A DNA stretch of 64,000 bases, taken from NCBI RefSeq assembly GCF_000145255.1, contig NC_014394.1, forward strand, positions 2,542,001 to 2,606,000, read 5' to 3'. This document shows positions 9,420 to 18,840 of this stretch, piece by piece; within the stretch, counting starts at the first letter, position 1; each line of letters opens with the position of its first letter. Source of the DNA: Gallionella capsiferriformans ES-2. Lineage in GTDB: Bacteria > Pseudomonadota > Gammaproteobacteria > Burkholderiales > Gallionellaceae. A program made the translations under genes and the position numbers. Below the pieces are notes generated by a model. That model searched no databases, had not been told where the DNA came from, and saw nothing but the letters and a program-made list of their open reading frames with translations.

Positions 9420-10051
9420 ACGCAGATAAACGCCGGAAAATTTTTGAGCGCCTGCAAAAGGCCAATCCGCACCCGAAAACTGAACTCGAATACACGACGC
9501 CGTTCGAATTGCTGATCGCCGTAATGCTCTCGGCGCAGGCGACTGACATCAGCGTGAATGCGGCCACGCGACACCTGTATCCCGTCGCCAACACCCCCGA
9601 AGCCCTGCTGGATTTAGGTGAAGAAAAACTGACCGAATACATCCAGCGCATCGGGCTGTATAAAACCAAAGCCCGCCACGTCATACAGACCTGCCGGATG
9701 CTGGTCGAACTGCACAACAGCCAGGTGCCGCAGACCCGCGAGGCGCTCGAAGCCCTGCCGGGCGTAGGCCGCAAAACGGCCAACGTGATACTTAACACCG
9801 CGTTCGGACAAGCGGCGATGGCCGTAGATACGCATATCTTCCGCATCAGCAACCGCATCGGACTGGCGCCGGGCAAGAATGTACTGGAAGTGGAACATAA
9901 GCTGATGAAGGTGATTCCCAAGGAATTCATCCTAGACGCGCATCACTGGCTGATCCTGCACGGACGCTACATCTGCCGCGCCCGCACCCCGAAATGCGCC
10001 GAATGTCTCATCTACGATCTGTGCGAATATCCACAAAAATCAACGGTATAA
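9416..10051 (+). CDS. nth: Endonuclease III
   Basis: 211-aa DNA glycosylase/AP lyase that removes oxidised pyrimidines. It shows the helix-hairpin-helix LEALPGVGRKTANVILN with the catalytic Lys, the Asp in AVDTHIFRISNRIGL, and the C-terminal [4Fe-4S] loop C-x6-C-x2-C-x5-C (CRARTPKCAECLIYDLC). Length is standard. The rsxE-nth overlap is a widely conserved pairing, consistent with a shared link to oxidative stress and iron-sulphur status. The operon ends here; AT-rich sequence follows. Confidence 0.97.
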   Translation: MNADKRRKIFERLQKANPHPKTELEYTTPFELLIAVMLSAQATDISVNAATRHLYPVANTPEALLDLGEEKLTEYIQRIGLYKTKARHVIQTCRMLVELHNSQVPQTREALEALPGVGRKTANVILNTAFGQAAMAVDTHIFRISNRIGLAPGKNVLEVEHKLMKVIPKEFILDAHHWLILHGRYICRARTPKCAECLIYDLCEYPQKSTV

Positions 10052-10553
10052 ATGTGGCTACAAGGTAAAGTATGCCATACAGCTAAAAAATCATAATGTA
10101 ATAATACCTAACAAAATAAGATAGTTATAAAACAATCTCGACCGCAACAAATTAAAAAACAACTGATTTAGGCTACTTGTCGTTAAGTAGCGTTTTAAAC
10201 ATCATTGAACCCGCATTCTGGCGAAATACACCCAAAAATATCTTAATGCTGCTTTCAATTGCATTGCGGAAATTAGCAGCAGGACTAAACTACGGACTTG
10301 GTGATCAACAAAGTGCCATTATGTTGAGCTACACATAGGTGCCATTACCAGTCCGTCGATTTTTGAAATTAACTCCCCCGAAACCTGCAGTTCGCGATCT
10401 GCATGTTTCAATGGTAGAGAGTGGATAAGATGGCGACCTTCGGGTTGAAGGCCTTTCTTGATAGTACGGCGATTTGATTCAATGCCAATATGATCTGGAT
10501 ACTGAATGCCGCCGCTGACTGTATTGCCCCTCAATAATGAATGATGATGGGTA
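10052..10553. other. Gene-poor AT-rich stretch before the sensor cyclase gene
   Basis: About 500 bp with no convincing gene. Composition shifts visibly to AT-rich just after nth (for example AAAAAATCATAATGTAATAA near 10086). A 71-codon minus-strand frame (10319-10534) has no recognisable motif and may be an old remnant. I see no tRNA, clear terminator or repeat. It probably holds the upstream region of the following sensor gene and the left junction of an acquired segment. Confidence 0.45.
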
Positions 10554-13500
10554 ATGAACGTGCCTTACATGACTAATTCACTTCGTTTATTCAGCTTAGA
10601 TAAATGTTTTGTAATGAAAGCTGATGATAATAAAACTGCCGAGCAAGCTATGCATACCACCGGAACAAATGTAAGAAAAGTTTTGACGTATTTCGTCATG
10701 TTTTTTCACCTGCTGTTTTTAGTAAACACAGTTGCTCATGCATCAAGTGAAACACAAGACATCACATCACAGACACCAACTCAAGTAACCCAGCTACATA
10801 AAGCCACGCTGATAGTAGGCAGCGAACAAGACTATCCACCTTTTGCCACTGGCATGACTGACGCTACTGCGGGAGGCTTTACAGTTGATCTATGGAAAGC
10901 AGTAGCAGATGAAGCACGATTGAACTATACCATCCGCGTTTTACCTTTTCATCAGCTGCTGCAAGAATTCAAGGATGGGAAAATTGATGTATTGATCAAT
11001 CTAGCTCAATCCGAACAGAGACGTCACTTTGCTGATTTCACGGTACCCCATGTCATCATGCATGGTGCGATATTTGTTCGCAGGGGCAAAAACTCAATTC
11101 ACACTGAAGATGACCTACATGGAAAGTCAATCATAGTTCTAAGAGCAGACCTAGGACATGATTACGCAGTAAGCAAAGGTTGGATGAACAACTTAGTCTT
11201 AGTTGATAGCCCAGTCGAAGGTTTTAAGTTGCTGGCATCAGGGAAGCATGACGCGATGCTGCTAGCTAAATTGACGGGGATTCAAACGTTAAATTCCCTT
11301 GGGCTCGATACTGTTCAACCACTTAAAATTAAAATTGGTTTCTCGCAGAAATTCTCTTTTGCCGTTGCTAAGGGGCAGTCCGATTTGTTAGGTAAAATTA
11401 ACGAGGGTTTAGCACTTACAAAATCGAATCGAACCTATGATGCACTTTACGAAAAATGGTTTAGTGCCTATGAAGAAAGAGCAATCAGCAGGTCTGACAT
11501 CCTACTGTATCTTACCCCCGTCTTTGCATTCTTTTTGCTCATGGCGATTTATGTCTATTACAGACGTAAGGTTGAACGAGAGATGGCAGGTGCTGCGCTA
11601 GCAGAAGCCAAAAAATTACTCGCAACGATCATTGATACAGCTCCAATACGCATTTTTTGGAAGGATAAACATTTAAAATACCTAGGATGTAATGCAATAT
11701 TTTCGAAGGATGCGGGAGCAGAAAGTCCGAATGAAGTGATTGGAAAAGATGATTATCAGATGGTGTGGAGGGCTCAGGCAGCTGAATATCGACAAGATGA
11801 CCTTGCAGTGATTGCATCTGGTCAAACAAAACTATTTTATGAAGAGCAGCAAACGACACCAGCGGGCGAGGTAATCTGGCTTCACACGTCGAAAGTCCCA
11901 CTTAAAAACAGCAGTGGGGAAATCATCGGCATATTGGGTGTGTACGAGGATATAACCGAGAAAAAACATACCGAAGAACAGATGCAGTTTTTACTACTTG
12001 AGCAGAAAGCAATGCTTGAGAATGATCTGGTTGGCATTGTCAGAGTACAAGATCGTGTCATTACATGGGCTAACCCCTCCTTTGAACATATGCTGGGCTA
12101 TGGTAAAGGAGAGTTAAATGGCAAGCCGACGCGTATCTGTTATATCAATGATAAAGCCTATCATGACTTGGGCGAGGCAGCTTACCCAGCGCTGAAGAGC
12201 GGCAAAGTCTACCGCACCCAGCTTGAGCATGCGTGCAAGGATGGTCGAGTGATATGGGTTGATATCAGTGGCACGACACTCAATGCAACCACGGGTGAGT
12301 CACTGTGGGCTTTTTTGGATATTACCGAGCGAAAGCAGGTAGAAACTGCATTGCAGAATTCAAATCAGCAGTTAAATTTGCTGCTGGATTCCATGGCTGA
12401 AGGAACGTATGGTGTTGATACAAATGAAAATTGTATTTTCGTAAATCATTCATTTCTGAAAATTCTTGGTTACCAGAGTCAGGATGAAGTTGTCGGAAAG
12501 AATATCCATGAATTAATCCATCACTCGCATGCTGACGGTACACCCTATCCTGCTTCTGAGTGCAGGATCTATGCTTCTAATCTGCGCAATGAAAATTTGC
12601 ACTGCGATGATGAAGTGTTCTGGCATCGCCTCGGCGTGCCTATTCCAGTCGAATACTGGTCTCGTCCTATTATTAACGATGGTGTTCTGATAGGCTGTAT
12701 CGTCACATTTATCGATATCAGCGAACGCAAAGAGGCCGAAGAAAAACTTCGTTACAGTGAGCAACGCTTCCATGATGTGAGTGATGCGGCGGGTGAGTAT
12801 TTGTGGGAGTTGGATGCAAATATGATTTACACCTATGTTTCTACACGCGCTATTGATGTGAAAGGTTATACACCCGAAGAGCTTCTTGGGAAATCACCCA
12901 TGGCGTTTATGCCAGAGGAAGATATTGAAAATGTCGGAAATATTATTAACCGTGCAATAACAAGCCGTGGCCCCTTCAAGCTGGAACATCGCGATATTAC
13001 AAAATCCGGTGCGCTGGTATGGGAGGAAGTTAATGGTCTGCCCATCTATGATAAGAATGGCGAGGTGATTGGCTTACGTGGCACGGGATTGAATATTTCC
13101 GAGCGTAAAGAGATGGAGGAACGGGTTCATCAACTTGCTTTCTATGATCCTCTCACCAGCCTGCCTAACCGTCGATTACTTAATGACAGGCTGAGCCAGG
13201 CTATGTCTGCCGGTGAGCGAAGCGGGCTGTATGGCGCATTGATGTTCCTGGACCTGGATAATTTCAAACCGCTCAATGATACGCATGGGCATGGGGTTGG
13301 AGATCTATTATTGATTGAGGCCGCTAGCCGATTAAAAAAATGTGTGCGCGGCATGGATACTGTGGCACGTTTCGGTGGGGATGAATTTGTTGTCATGCTC
13401 AGTGAACTAGATGCAGGCAAATCGGATGCGACTGTACAGGCTAGATTGGTCGCGGAAAAGATTCTCGCCGCTTTATCTGAACCCTACGTATTGAAAATCA

Positions 13501-13679
13501 GCACAAGTGACGAGTTTTCTAGTGTTGAACATCACTGCACGGCGAGTATCGGCGTTACAGTTTTCCTCAATCATGTGACCCGCCAAGATGACATTCTTAA
13601 ACAGGCAGACGATGCGATGTATGTTGCAAAAGGTGCTGGGCGAAATTCGATCCGGTTTCATGAAGAATTTAAGAGTTAG
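10554..13679 (+). CDS. Membrane sensor diguanylate cyclase: SBP_bac_3 - TM - PAS repeats - GGDEF
   Basis: 1041-aa multidomain protein. An N-terminal hydrophobic signal/anchor (residues 41-62) precedes a periplasmic bacterial solute-binding domain family 3 (about 84-305: LIVGSEQDYPPFATG, GGFTVDLWKAVAD, FADFTVPHV). A transmembrane helix lies at about 316-336. About four PAS/PAC modules follow (350-860), each ending in a PAC-like ITE(K/R)K, ISERK or similar signature. A GGDEF domain (870-1037) holds an intact FGGDEFVVML active site. No EAL domain is present, so it should make cyclic di-GMP in response to a periplasmic ligand plus cytoplasmic redox or ligand signals. Several Met codons near the N-terminus make the start uncertain; one beginning nearer residue 33 or 49 would still keep the anchor. 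Base use is AT-richer than neighbouring core genes, suggesting acquisition. Confidence 0.9.
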   Translation: MNVPYMTNSLRLFSLDKCFVMKADDNKTAEQAMHTTGTNVRKVLTYFVMFFHLLFLVNTVAHASSETQDITSQTPTQVTQLHKATLIVGSEQDYPPFATGMTDATAGGFTVDLWKAVADEARLNYTIRVLPFHQLLQEFKDGKIDVLINLAQSEQRRHFADFTVPHVIMHGAIFVRRGKNSIHTEDDLHGKSIIVLRADLGHDYAVSKGWMNNLVLVDSPVEGFKLLASGKHDAMLLAKLTGIQTLNSLGLDTVQPLKIKIGFSQKFSFAVAKGQSDLLGKINEGLALTKSNRTYDALYEKWFSAYEERAISRSDILLYLTPVFAFFLLMAIYVYYRRKVEREMAGAALAEAKKLLATIIDTAPIRIFWKDKHLKYLGCNAIFSKDAGAESPNEVIGKDDYQMVWRAQAAEYRQDDLAVIASGQTKLFYEEQQTTPAGEVIWLHTSKVPLKNSSGEIIGILGVYEDITEKKHTEEQMQFLLLEQKAMLENDLVGIVRVQDRVITWANPSFEHMLGYGKGELNGKPTRICYINDKAYHDLGEAAYPALKSGKVYRTQLEHACKDGRVIWVDISGTTLNATTGESLWAFLDITERKQVETALQNSNQQLNLLLDSMAEGTYGVDTNENCIFVNHSFLKILGYQSQDEVVGKNIHELIHHSHADGTPYPASECRIYASNLRNENLHCDDEVFWHRLGVPIPVEYWSRPIINDGVLIGCIVTFIDISERKEAEEKLRYSEQRFHDVSDAAGEYLWELDANMIYTYVSTRAIDVKGYTPEELLGKSPMAFMPEEDIENVGNIINRAITSRGPFKLEHRDITKSGALVWEEVNGLPIYDKNGEVIGLRGTGLNISERKEMEERVHQLAFYDPLTSLPNRRLLNDRLSQAMSAGERSGLYGALMFLDLDNFKPLNDTHGHGVGDLLLIEAASRLKKCVRGMDTVARFGGDEFVVMLSELDAGKSDATVQARLVAEKILAALSEPYVLKISTSDEFSSVEHHCTASIGVTVFLNHVTRQDDILKQADDAMYVAKGAGRNSIRFHEEFKS

Positions 13680-14258
13680 CAAAAATTAGGGTGCCAAAAA
13701 ATCCGGTGGCATCAATATTCAATGTGCGTTGATAATTAGGTTTTCGCATCACTTAGCATTGGTTATGATGCTCTGAAACTGACGTTCGTCAAAGACTCCT
13801 TAGTCTCGGGAAAGGAATGTCGTGCCTCATTGGGATAAACGTCAACTCTGCTTATGAAAGCAGACTGTCGGTAGGCTGAAAAGCAGGTTGATAGCCATCA
13901 GAAGTGTGCGGTATTTTAAACGAAACAACGATCAGTTTTGGGCAGCTAAATTTGAACCTTAATTTACAGATTTACGGTCGTTCAGTCATGAAGAACCTGT
14001 AAGCATTGTAGTACGGGACTTCGAAATCACGACTTCCGTACGCAACATTAACTTAAAAAACATTTAACATCATAATGTTATATTAAACATCAGACCGCAT
14101 CAGGACGAATAAGTAAATTATCCAGAACACGACTGACAATACGAATGCGGATTCAGATCGCTGGCATTGTCACGTAAGCAGTCGTAAAATGACGAGTTGA
14201 TTGCAACATGATCAGTCCGCCTCGATACCCTCATCAATTTAACCTAACAGGGAACGAT
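13680..14258. other. Gene-poor stretch after the sensor cyclase gene
   Basis: Nearly 580 bp without a supported gene. No long frame with recognisable product, no tRNA, no clear hairpin-plus-U-run terminator. AT-rich tracts such as AACTTAAAAAACATTTAACA near 14050 continue the composition of the cyclase gene. The last part precedes the rhodanese gene and includes its ribosome-binding site (AGGGAACG near 14250). Confidence 0.4.
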
Positions 14259-14615
14259 ATGAATTTTTCCGGATTTCTTGAACAATATTGGCCATTTCTG
14301 GCATTGGGTCTTTGGTTTGCGTACAAGTCGTGGAATTCAAAGCGGGTCATCGCCATGCTGCCAGAGCTTAAAAAGAACGGTGCAATCTTTGTCGACGTGA
14401 GATCGGCTGGCGAATTCGCGCACGGGAATGCCCCCGGAACAATTAATATCCCGCTTCAGGAATTGGGCAACAGACTCCATGAGATACCCAAGTTTTCGCC
14501 GGTTGTTCTGTGCTGTGCAAGCGGCACACGAAGCGGCATGGCAAAAATGTTGCTGAAAAAAAATGGCTACCGGAATGTTCATAACATCGGCACATGGAGC
14601 AAGTTTCTGGGCTAA
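14259..14615 (+). CDS. Membrane-anchored rhodanese-like sulfurtransferase
   Basis: 118-aa protein with an N-terminal membrane helix (FLEQYWPFLALGLWFAY) followed by a single rhodanese domain (about 28-118). The domain shows IFVDVRSAGEFAHGNAPGTINIP and the active-site loop CCASGTRSGMA, in which the second Cys is the predicted sulphur-accepting residue, ending with YRNVHNIGTWSKF. I prefer the start at 14259, preceded by AGGGAACG, over the frame's earlier start at 14208. It probably carries persulphide sulphur in the cytoplasm or at the membrane; the partner is unknown. Confidence 0.85.
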   Translation: MNFSGFLEQYWPFLALGLWFAYKSWNSKRVIAMLPELKKNGAIFVDVRSAGEFAHGNAPGTINIPLQELGNRLHEIPKFSPVVLCCASGTRSGMAKMLLKKNGYRNVHNIGTWSKFLG

Positions 14616-14708
14616 TCACGGCGCGCTCAATAAACGCCTGCCGAAAGTCCACGCGCGTCAGTTCGGCGTCGTTGAGCAAATGCAGGCAAACCCTATCAGG
14701 ACTAACAC

Positions 14709-15134
14709 ATGTTTTTCAATCCCTCTCGCGACGAAGCGCGCCTGTTCATCATCGAATCGTGGCGCAAACGCCGCGCCAAAGAACTGCTCACGCCGCTCGA
14801 AGATTTAGTCGCACAACTGATCGAAAAGCATCCTGAATACTTTGCGATATTCGAAGATCCGGAACGCTATCTGGCACGCGATTATTCACCCGAGCAAGGC
14901 GAGGCCAATCCCTTTTTACACCTGATGATGCATCTGACGATAGAGGAGCAAATCTCCATCGATCAGCCGCCGGGCATACGCGCACACTTCGTGCGTCTGA
15001 CCCATAAGCACGAATCGGAACACGATGCACAGCACCTCATGATGGAAGCCTTGAGCGAAATGATCTGGCAGGCGCAACGCCACAAAACCCAGCCGGATGC
15101 CTCAGTCTATCTGGCGTGTTTGTCGGAACACTGA
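14709..15134 (+). CDS. DUF1841 family protein
   Basis: 141-aa cytoplasmic protein matching the DUF1841 family common in beta- and gammaproteobacteria; function unknown. Recognisable features are the N-terminal MFFNPSRDEARLFIIESWRKRR, LTPLEDLVAQLIEKHPEY and the central HLMMHLTIEEQISIDQPPGIR block, followed by a His-rich stretch (HKHESEHDAQHLMMEAL) that looks metal-capable. Length is typical. It lies alone between the rhodanese gene and purM in the same direction. Confidence 0.85.
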   Translation: MFFNPSRDEARLFIIESWRKRRAKELLTPLEDLVAQLIEKHPEYFAIFEDPERYLARDYSPEQGEANPFLHLMMHLTIEEQISIDQPPGIRAHFVRLTHKHESEHDAQHLMMEALSEMIWQAQRHKTQPDASVYLACLSEH

Positions 15135-15261
15135 GTTCGCCATCGAAAGACGCTGAAATACGCGTGTCAATTGAGTATAATTCGCCTTTGCAGCGAGCTA
15201 CGCCCCACTGAGAACCCAATAACAGAATGCCTTGGGCATTTTGAAGAAAGCGAGATCCAAC

Positions 15262-16311
15262 TTGAACCAGCCAAACAATACTGCCGGACTTTCCTACCGC
15301 GATGCCGGTGTCGATATCGATGCGGGCGATCAGCTGGTCGAAAACATCAAGCCTTATGCCAAACGCACCATGCGCCCCGAAGTGCTCTCAGGTATTGGCG
15401 GTTTCGGGGGCTTAGTTGAAATCTCCAAAAAATACAAAGAACCCGTGCTGGTGTCCGGCACCGATGGCGTGGGTACCAAGCTCAAGCTCGCCTTTGAACT
15501 CAACATCCATGACACCGTCGGGATCGATCTGGTCGGCATGAGCGTCAACGATATTCTGGTGCAAGGCGCTGAACCCTTGTTTTTCCTGGATTATTTCGCC
15601 TGCGGCAAACTCGATGTACCCGCTGCCACCGAAGTGATCAAGGGGATCGCCAACGGCTGCGAGCAGGCAGGTTGCGCACTGATCGGCGGCGAAACCGCTG
15701 AAATGCCCGGCATGTACCCGGTCGGCGAATACGATCTGGCAGGCTTTGCTGTAGGGGTCGTCGAAAAATCCCGCATCATCACGGGCAGCGACATTAAGCC
15801 GGGCGACGTGGTACTGGGCATGGCCTCTAACGGCGCGCATTCCAACGGCTATTCACTGGTGCGCAAGATTATCGAGCGCAGTAACCCTGACCTGACTGCC
15901 AGATTCGACGGCGAACGCACGCTGACGGACGTCATCATGGCGCCCACACGCATCTATGTAAAACCGCTGCTCGCGCTGATGCAGAGCATGACCATCAAAG
16001 GCATGGCGCACATCACCGGCGGCGGCATCACCGAAAACGTGCCGCGCGTGTTGCCCGAGAATGTCGTGGCCGACATCGACAGCAAATCGTGGCAGATGCC
16101 CAAACTGTTCCACTGGTTGTGCGAGCAAGGCAATGTCGCGGAACAGGAAATGTACCGGACCTTCAACTGCGGCATCGGCATGGTCGTGATCGTCGCAGCA
16201 GAAGATGCCGATGCGGCCATCAGCCAGTTGCAAGCTGCGGGCGAAACCGTCTATCGCATCGGCGCCATCCGCGCCCGTAGCGGTGAAGAGCATCAGACGC
16301 AGGTGAAATAG
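15262..16311 (+). CDS. purM: Phosphoribosylformylglycinamidine cyclo-ligase
   Basis: 349-aa AIR synthetase, an ATP-dependent enzyme of purine synthesis that closes the imidazole ring. Conserved blocks are [47 protein letters not shown], the [30 protein letters not shown] block, [32 protein letters not shown] and the C-terminal [16 protein letters not shown]. No ATG precedes the conserved N-terminus. The start is a TTG, at 15262 ([14 protein letters not shown]) or 15232. I choose 15262 because the GCGAGA stretch upstream is better spaced and the length fits the family. Confidence 0.93.
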   Translation: MNQPNNTAGLSYRDAGVDIDAGDQLVENIKPYAKRTMRPEVLSGIGGFGGLVEISKKYKEPVLVSGTDGVGTKLKLAFELNIHDTVGIDLVGMSVNDILVQGAEPLFFLDYFACGKLDVPAATEVIKGIANGCEQAGCALIGGETAEMPGMYPVGEYDLAGFAVGVVEKSRIITGSDIKPGDVVLGMASNGAHSNGYSLVRKIIERSNPDLTARFDGERTLTDVIMAPTRIYVKPLLALMQSMTIKGMAHITGGGITENVPRVLPENVVADIDSKSWQMPKLFHWLCEQGNVAEQEMYRTFNCGIGMVVIVAAEDADAAISQLQAAGETVYRIGAIRARSGEEHQTQVK

Positions 16312-16404
16312 GTAAGTGGATAGTAGTCAGTAGATAGCGGGGGAAACGCCCCGCTTGCTGCTGTAGCCTAGCTTTCCCACTCACCACTTTCCGCATTCAT
16401 ACCC

Positions 16405-17043
16405 ATGAAAAAAATCGTCATTCTCATCTCCGGTCGGGGCAGCAATATGCAGGCGCTGCTTGCCGCCAAACCCGGCTGCACGATCGCGGCCGTGATCAGC
16501 AACCGTGCGGATGCAGGAGGACTGGCGTTTGCACAGTCACACGGTATTGCAACGGCGGTCGTCGCACATCGCGACCACCCCGATCGCGAGAGTTTCGATG
16601 CAGAATTAGCCCGTGTCATTGACGGTTTTGCACCGGATTTCGTGATATTGGCAGGCTTTATGCGCATCCTGACAGCGGGCTTCGTGAACCACTATCAAGG
16701 TCGGTTAATCAACATTCATCCGTCCTTGCTGCCCGCCTATACCGGATTGCACACCCATGCGCGCGCCTTAGCCGATGGCGTGAAAATACACGGTTGCACG
16801 GTACACTTCGTGACCGCAGATCTCGATCACGGCCCGATCATCATTCAGGCGGCCGTCCCGGTACTGGAAAACGATACCGAAGACACGCTGGCAGCACGCA
16901 TCCTCAATGAGGAACACCGCATTTTCCCGCAGGCGATACGCTGGCTATGCACCGATCAAATCGAACTTAATTCCGCAGGCAGAGTCATAAACCGCGCCAA
17001 CACTTCTGTTAACGCAGCCTTGATATCGCCCGCACTGGAATAA
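16405..17043 (+). CDS. purN: Phosphoribosylglycinamide formyltransferase
   Basis: 212-aa GAR transformylase using 10-formyl-tetrahydrofolate, one step before FGAR in purine synthesis. Visible are KIVILISGRGSNMQALL, the formyl-folate binding region FVILAGFMRILTAGFVNHYQGRLINIHPSLLPAYTGLHTHARAL in separate conserved blocks with catalytic Asn and His, and VHFVTADLDHGPIIIQ with the catalytic Asp. Length is standard. It follows purM after 93 bp, a common purM-purN order, and its stop is 2 bp before the DUF3108 gene. Confidence 0.96.
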   Translation: MKKIVILISGRGSNMQALLAAKPGCTIAAVISNRADAGGLAFAQSHGIATAVVAHRDHPDRESFDAELARVIDGFAPDFVILAGFMRILTAGFVNHYQGRLINIHPSLLPAYTGLHTHARALADGVKIHGCTVHFVTADLDHGPIIIQAAVPVLENDTEDTLAARILNEEHRIFPQAIRWLCTDQIELNSAGRVINRANTSVNAALISPALE

Positions 17044-17045
17044 GC

Positions 17046-17738
17046 ATGAAATTATTGACGATTTTTTTTGCAGGACTGCTGCTATGCGCGCCCGTTTACG
17101 CAGCCCCTCCGACTGGCGTGCAGGCGAGCTACGAGGTATTCAGTGGCGGCATGAAAATCGGCCAGATGAATGAGCTCTACAGCAGAAACGGCGATCGCTA
17201 CACGCTGACCAGCACCACGACACCTGTTGGACTGCTGGCGATGTTCAAACCGGAAAAAATCTACTTTACCAGCAGCGGTCAGGTCACCAGACAGGGCCTC
17301 AGACCTTTAAGCTTCGAGGATAAGCGCGAGGGAAATCCCGCCAGGAGCAGTCAGGCCGAATTCGACTGGAACGCACAGCAACTGACCTTGATCCACCAAA
17401 ATCAGCGCACACCGCTTGCCTTACCGGAAGGCACGCAAGACAGGCTGAGCGCGATGTATCAGTTCATGTTCCTGAAAATCGAAAGCACACTGGACTTTGC
17501 GATGACCAACGGCAATAAACTGAGCAATTATCACTATGTCGCGGGGGCTCAGCAAAAGGTAGATACGCCGGCAGGACAGTTTGACAGCCTCTATCTGGAC
17601 AGCCAACCCAAAGAGGGCGAGAGCCGCACCGAAATCTGGCTGGAGACGAAAAACCACCTGCCGTGCAAGATGGTCATCACCGATGCCAGTGGCGATCAAT
17701 TAATCCAGATACTAAGCGGACTAAAAGTCCAGCCGTGA
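17046..17738 (+). CDS. Secreted DUF3108 family protein
   Basis: 230-aa periplasmic protein with a clear signal peptide (MKLLTIFFAGLLLCAPVYA, cleavage near residue 20) and a DUF3108 beta-rich domain. Typical elements are ASYEVFSGGMKIGQMNE, GLLAMFKPEKIYFTSSGQV, GLRPLSFEDKREG, AEFDWNAQQLTL and a C-terminal FDSLYLDSQPKEGESRTEIWL. Function is unknown. It starts 2 bp after purN and is followed by a second DUF3108 gene overlapping by 4 bp (GTGA), so the two are presumably tandem paralogues acting together in the envelope. Confidence 0.85.
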   Translation: MKLLTIFFAGLLLCAPVYAAPPTGVQASYEVFSGGMKIGQMNELYSRNGDRYTLTSTTTPVGLLAMFKPEKIYFTSSGQVTRQGLRPLSFEDKREGNPARSSQAEFDWNAQQLTLIHQNQRTPLALPEGTQDRLSAMYQFMFLKIESTLDFAMTNGNKLSNYHYVAGAQQKVDTPAGQFDSLYLDSQPKEGESRTEIWLETKNHLPCKMVITDASGDQLIQILSGLKVQP

Positions 17739-18775
17739 ACACCCTGCGGCAAAAGCTCATTCTGCCTGCGCTGAGGGGGTTAAAACGGCCGGCTGCCCCC
17801 ATCACCCTGGCCATCGGCCTCTCGCTGCTGATTCATGCCGTATTGCTGTTTGGCCCCAATCTAATACAGCTCGCGCCTCGCGAAGTTGAGCTCCCGCCGC
17901 TGCAGGCCAAACTGGAACCCTTACCAGCGATAAAAAAAGTTGCTGTGCCTAAAAAACGTGTGCAGGCCAAACCTAAACCTGTCGCACCACCTGCCCCCCC
18001 TGCACTGCCTGAAAAAATCGTCGAGCCTGTCACCGAAGAAGACCCGACACCACCTGTCGAGGAAGCTATTGCAGCCCCCATCGAGGAAGCAATCGCAGCC
18101 CCCGTCGAAGAGGCAAAACCGGCCCACCCGCTACCCCGGCACGCACAACTGACCTTCATCGCCTATAAAGGCGAAAGTTTTGCCGTGGGAGAGGCGCGCT
18201 ACCGGCTTGATATTGACGACGAAAAACACTTCACGCTGCAAGTCGGCATGAACACGACCGGCATCGCAAGCCTGTTCAAAACCTTTGAACTCAATCAAAA
18301 AAGCAGCGGCAACGTCAGCGCACAAGGATTGCAACCAATTGAGTTTATTGAAAATAAACTGATATCGAGCGGCAAGCAGACACTGAGTGCCAGCTTCGAC
18401 TGGCAGAAGCAGACGCTTAATTTTTCCAGCGGCAACAGCATCCCGCTGCCAGAACGTGCGCAAGATATTCTGAGTTTTCTGTTCCAGTTCTCGCAAATGG
18501 CGCTTGATGAAAGCGTGCTGGATGTACACGTAAGCAACGGACGAAAACTCGAGAGCTACCAGCTGGAGGTGGGCAGTGAGGAGGAAATCCAAACGCGTCT
18601 TGGCAAGCTGCGCGTGCTGCCATTGCATAAAATTCATGCCCCCGGCGAGGAAGGAATGGATATCTGGCTGGGGCTGGAATATCGCCTGCTGCCCGTCCAG
18701 ATCCGTCAGTTCGACAAAAATGGCGACATCATTGCGCAGATGATGATCTCTGACATTCGCGTATCCGAAGAATAG
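17735..18775 (+). CDS. DUF3108 protein with TonB-like N-terminal anchor
   Basis: 346-aa envelope protein. The start is placed at GTG 17735, overlapping the previous stop. A membrane anchor (about 20-42: ITLAIGLSLLIHAVLLFG) is followed by a Pro/Lys/Glu-rich linker (KPKPVAPPAPPALPEKIVEP, then tandem EEAIAAP units at about 110-130) that resembles the periplasm-spanning segment of TonB. A DUF3108 domain follows (about 145-346: AYKGESFAVGEARYRLDI, ASLFKTFELNQKSSGNV, ASFDWQKQTLNF). It shares the domain with the preceding gene but is anchored rather than released. Function unknown; the resemblance to TonB covers the linker only. Confidence 0.82.
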   Translation: MNTLRQKLILPALRGLKRPAAPITLAIGLSLLIHAVLLFGPNLIQLAPREVELPPLQAKLEPLPAIKKVAVPKKRVQAKPKPVAPPAPPALPEKIVEPVTEEDPTPPVEEAIAAPIEEAIAAPVEEAKPAHPLPRHAQLTFIAYKGESFAVGEARYRLDIDDEKHFTLQVGMNTTGIASLFKTFELNQKSSGNVSAQGLQPIEFIENKLISSGKQTLSASFDWQKQTLNFSSGNSIPLPERAQDILSFLFQFSQMALDESVLDVHVSNGRKLESYQLEVGSEEEIQTRLGKLRVLPLHKIHAPGEEGMDIWLGLEYRLLPVQIRQFDKNGDIIAQMMISDIRVSEE

Positions 18776-18840
18776 GAACGAGGATGGATACCCGTTCCTC
18801 TGTTAAACTCCACCCCTGAATCTTAAATACCGAAACTGCC

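Noticed and set aside
10319..10534. 71-codon minus-strand frame before the diguanylate cyclase
   Set aside because: No recognisable product or ribosome-binding site; it may be a remnant, but evidence is lacking.
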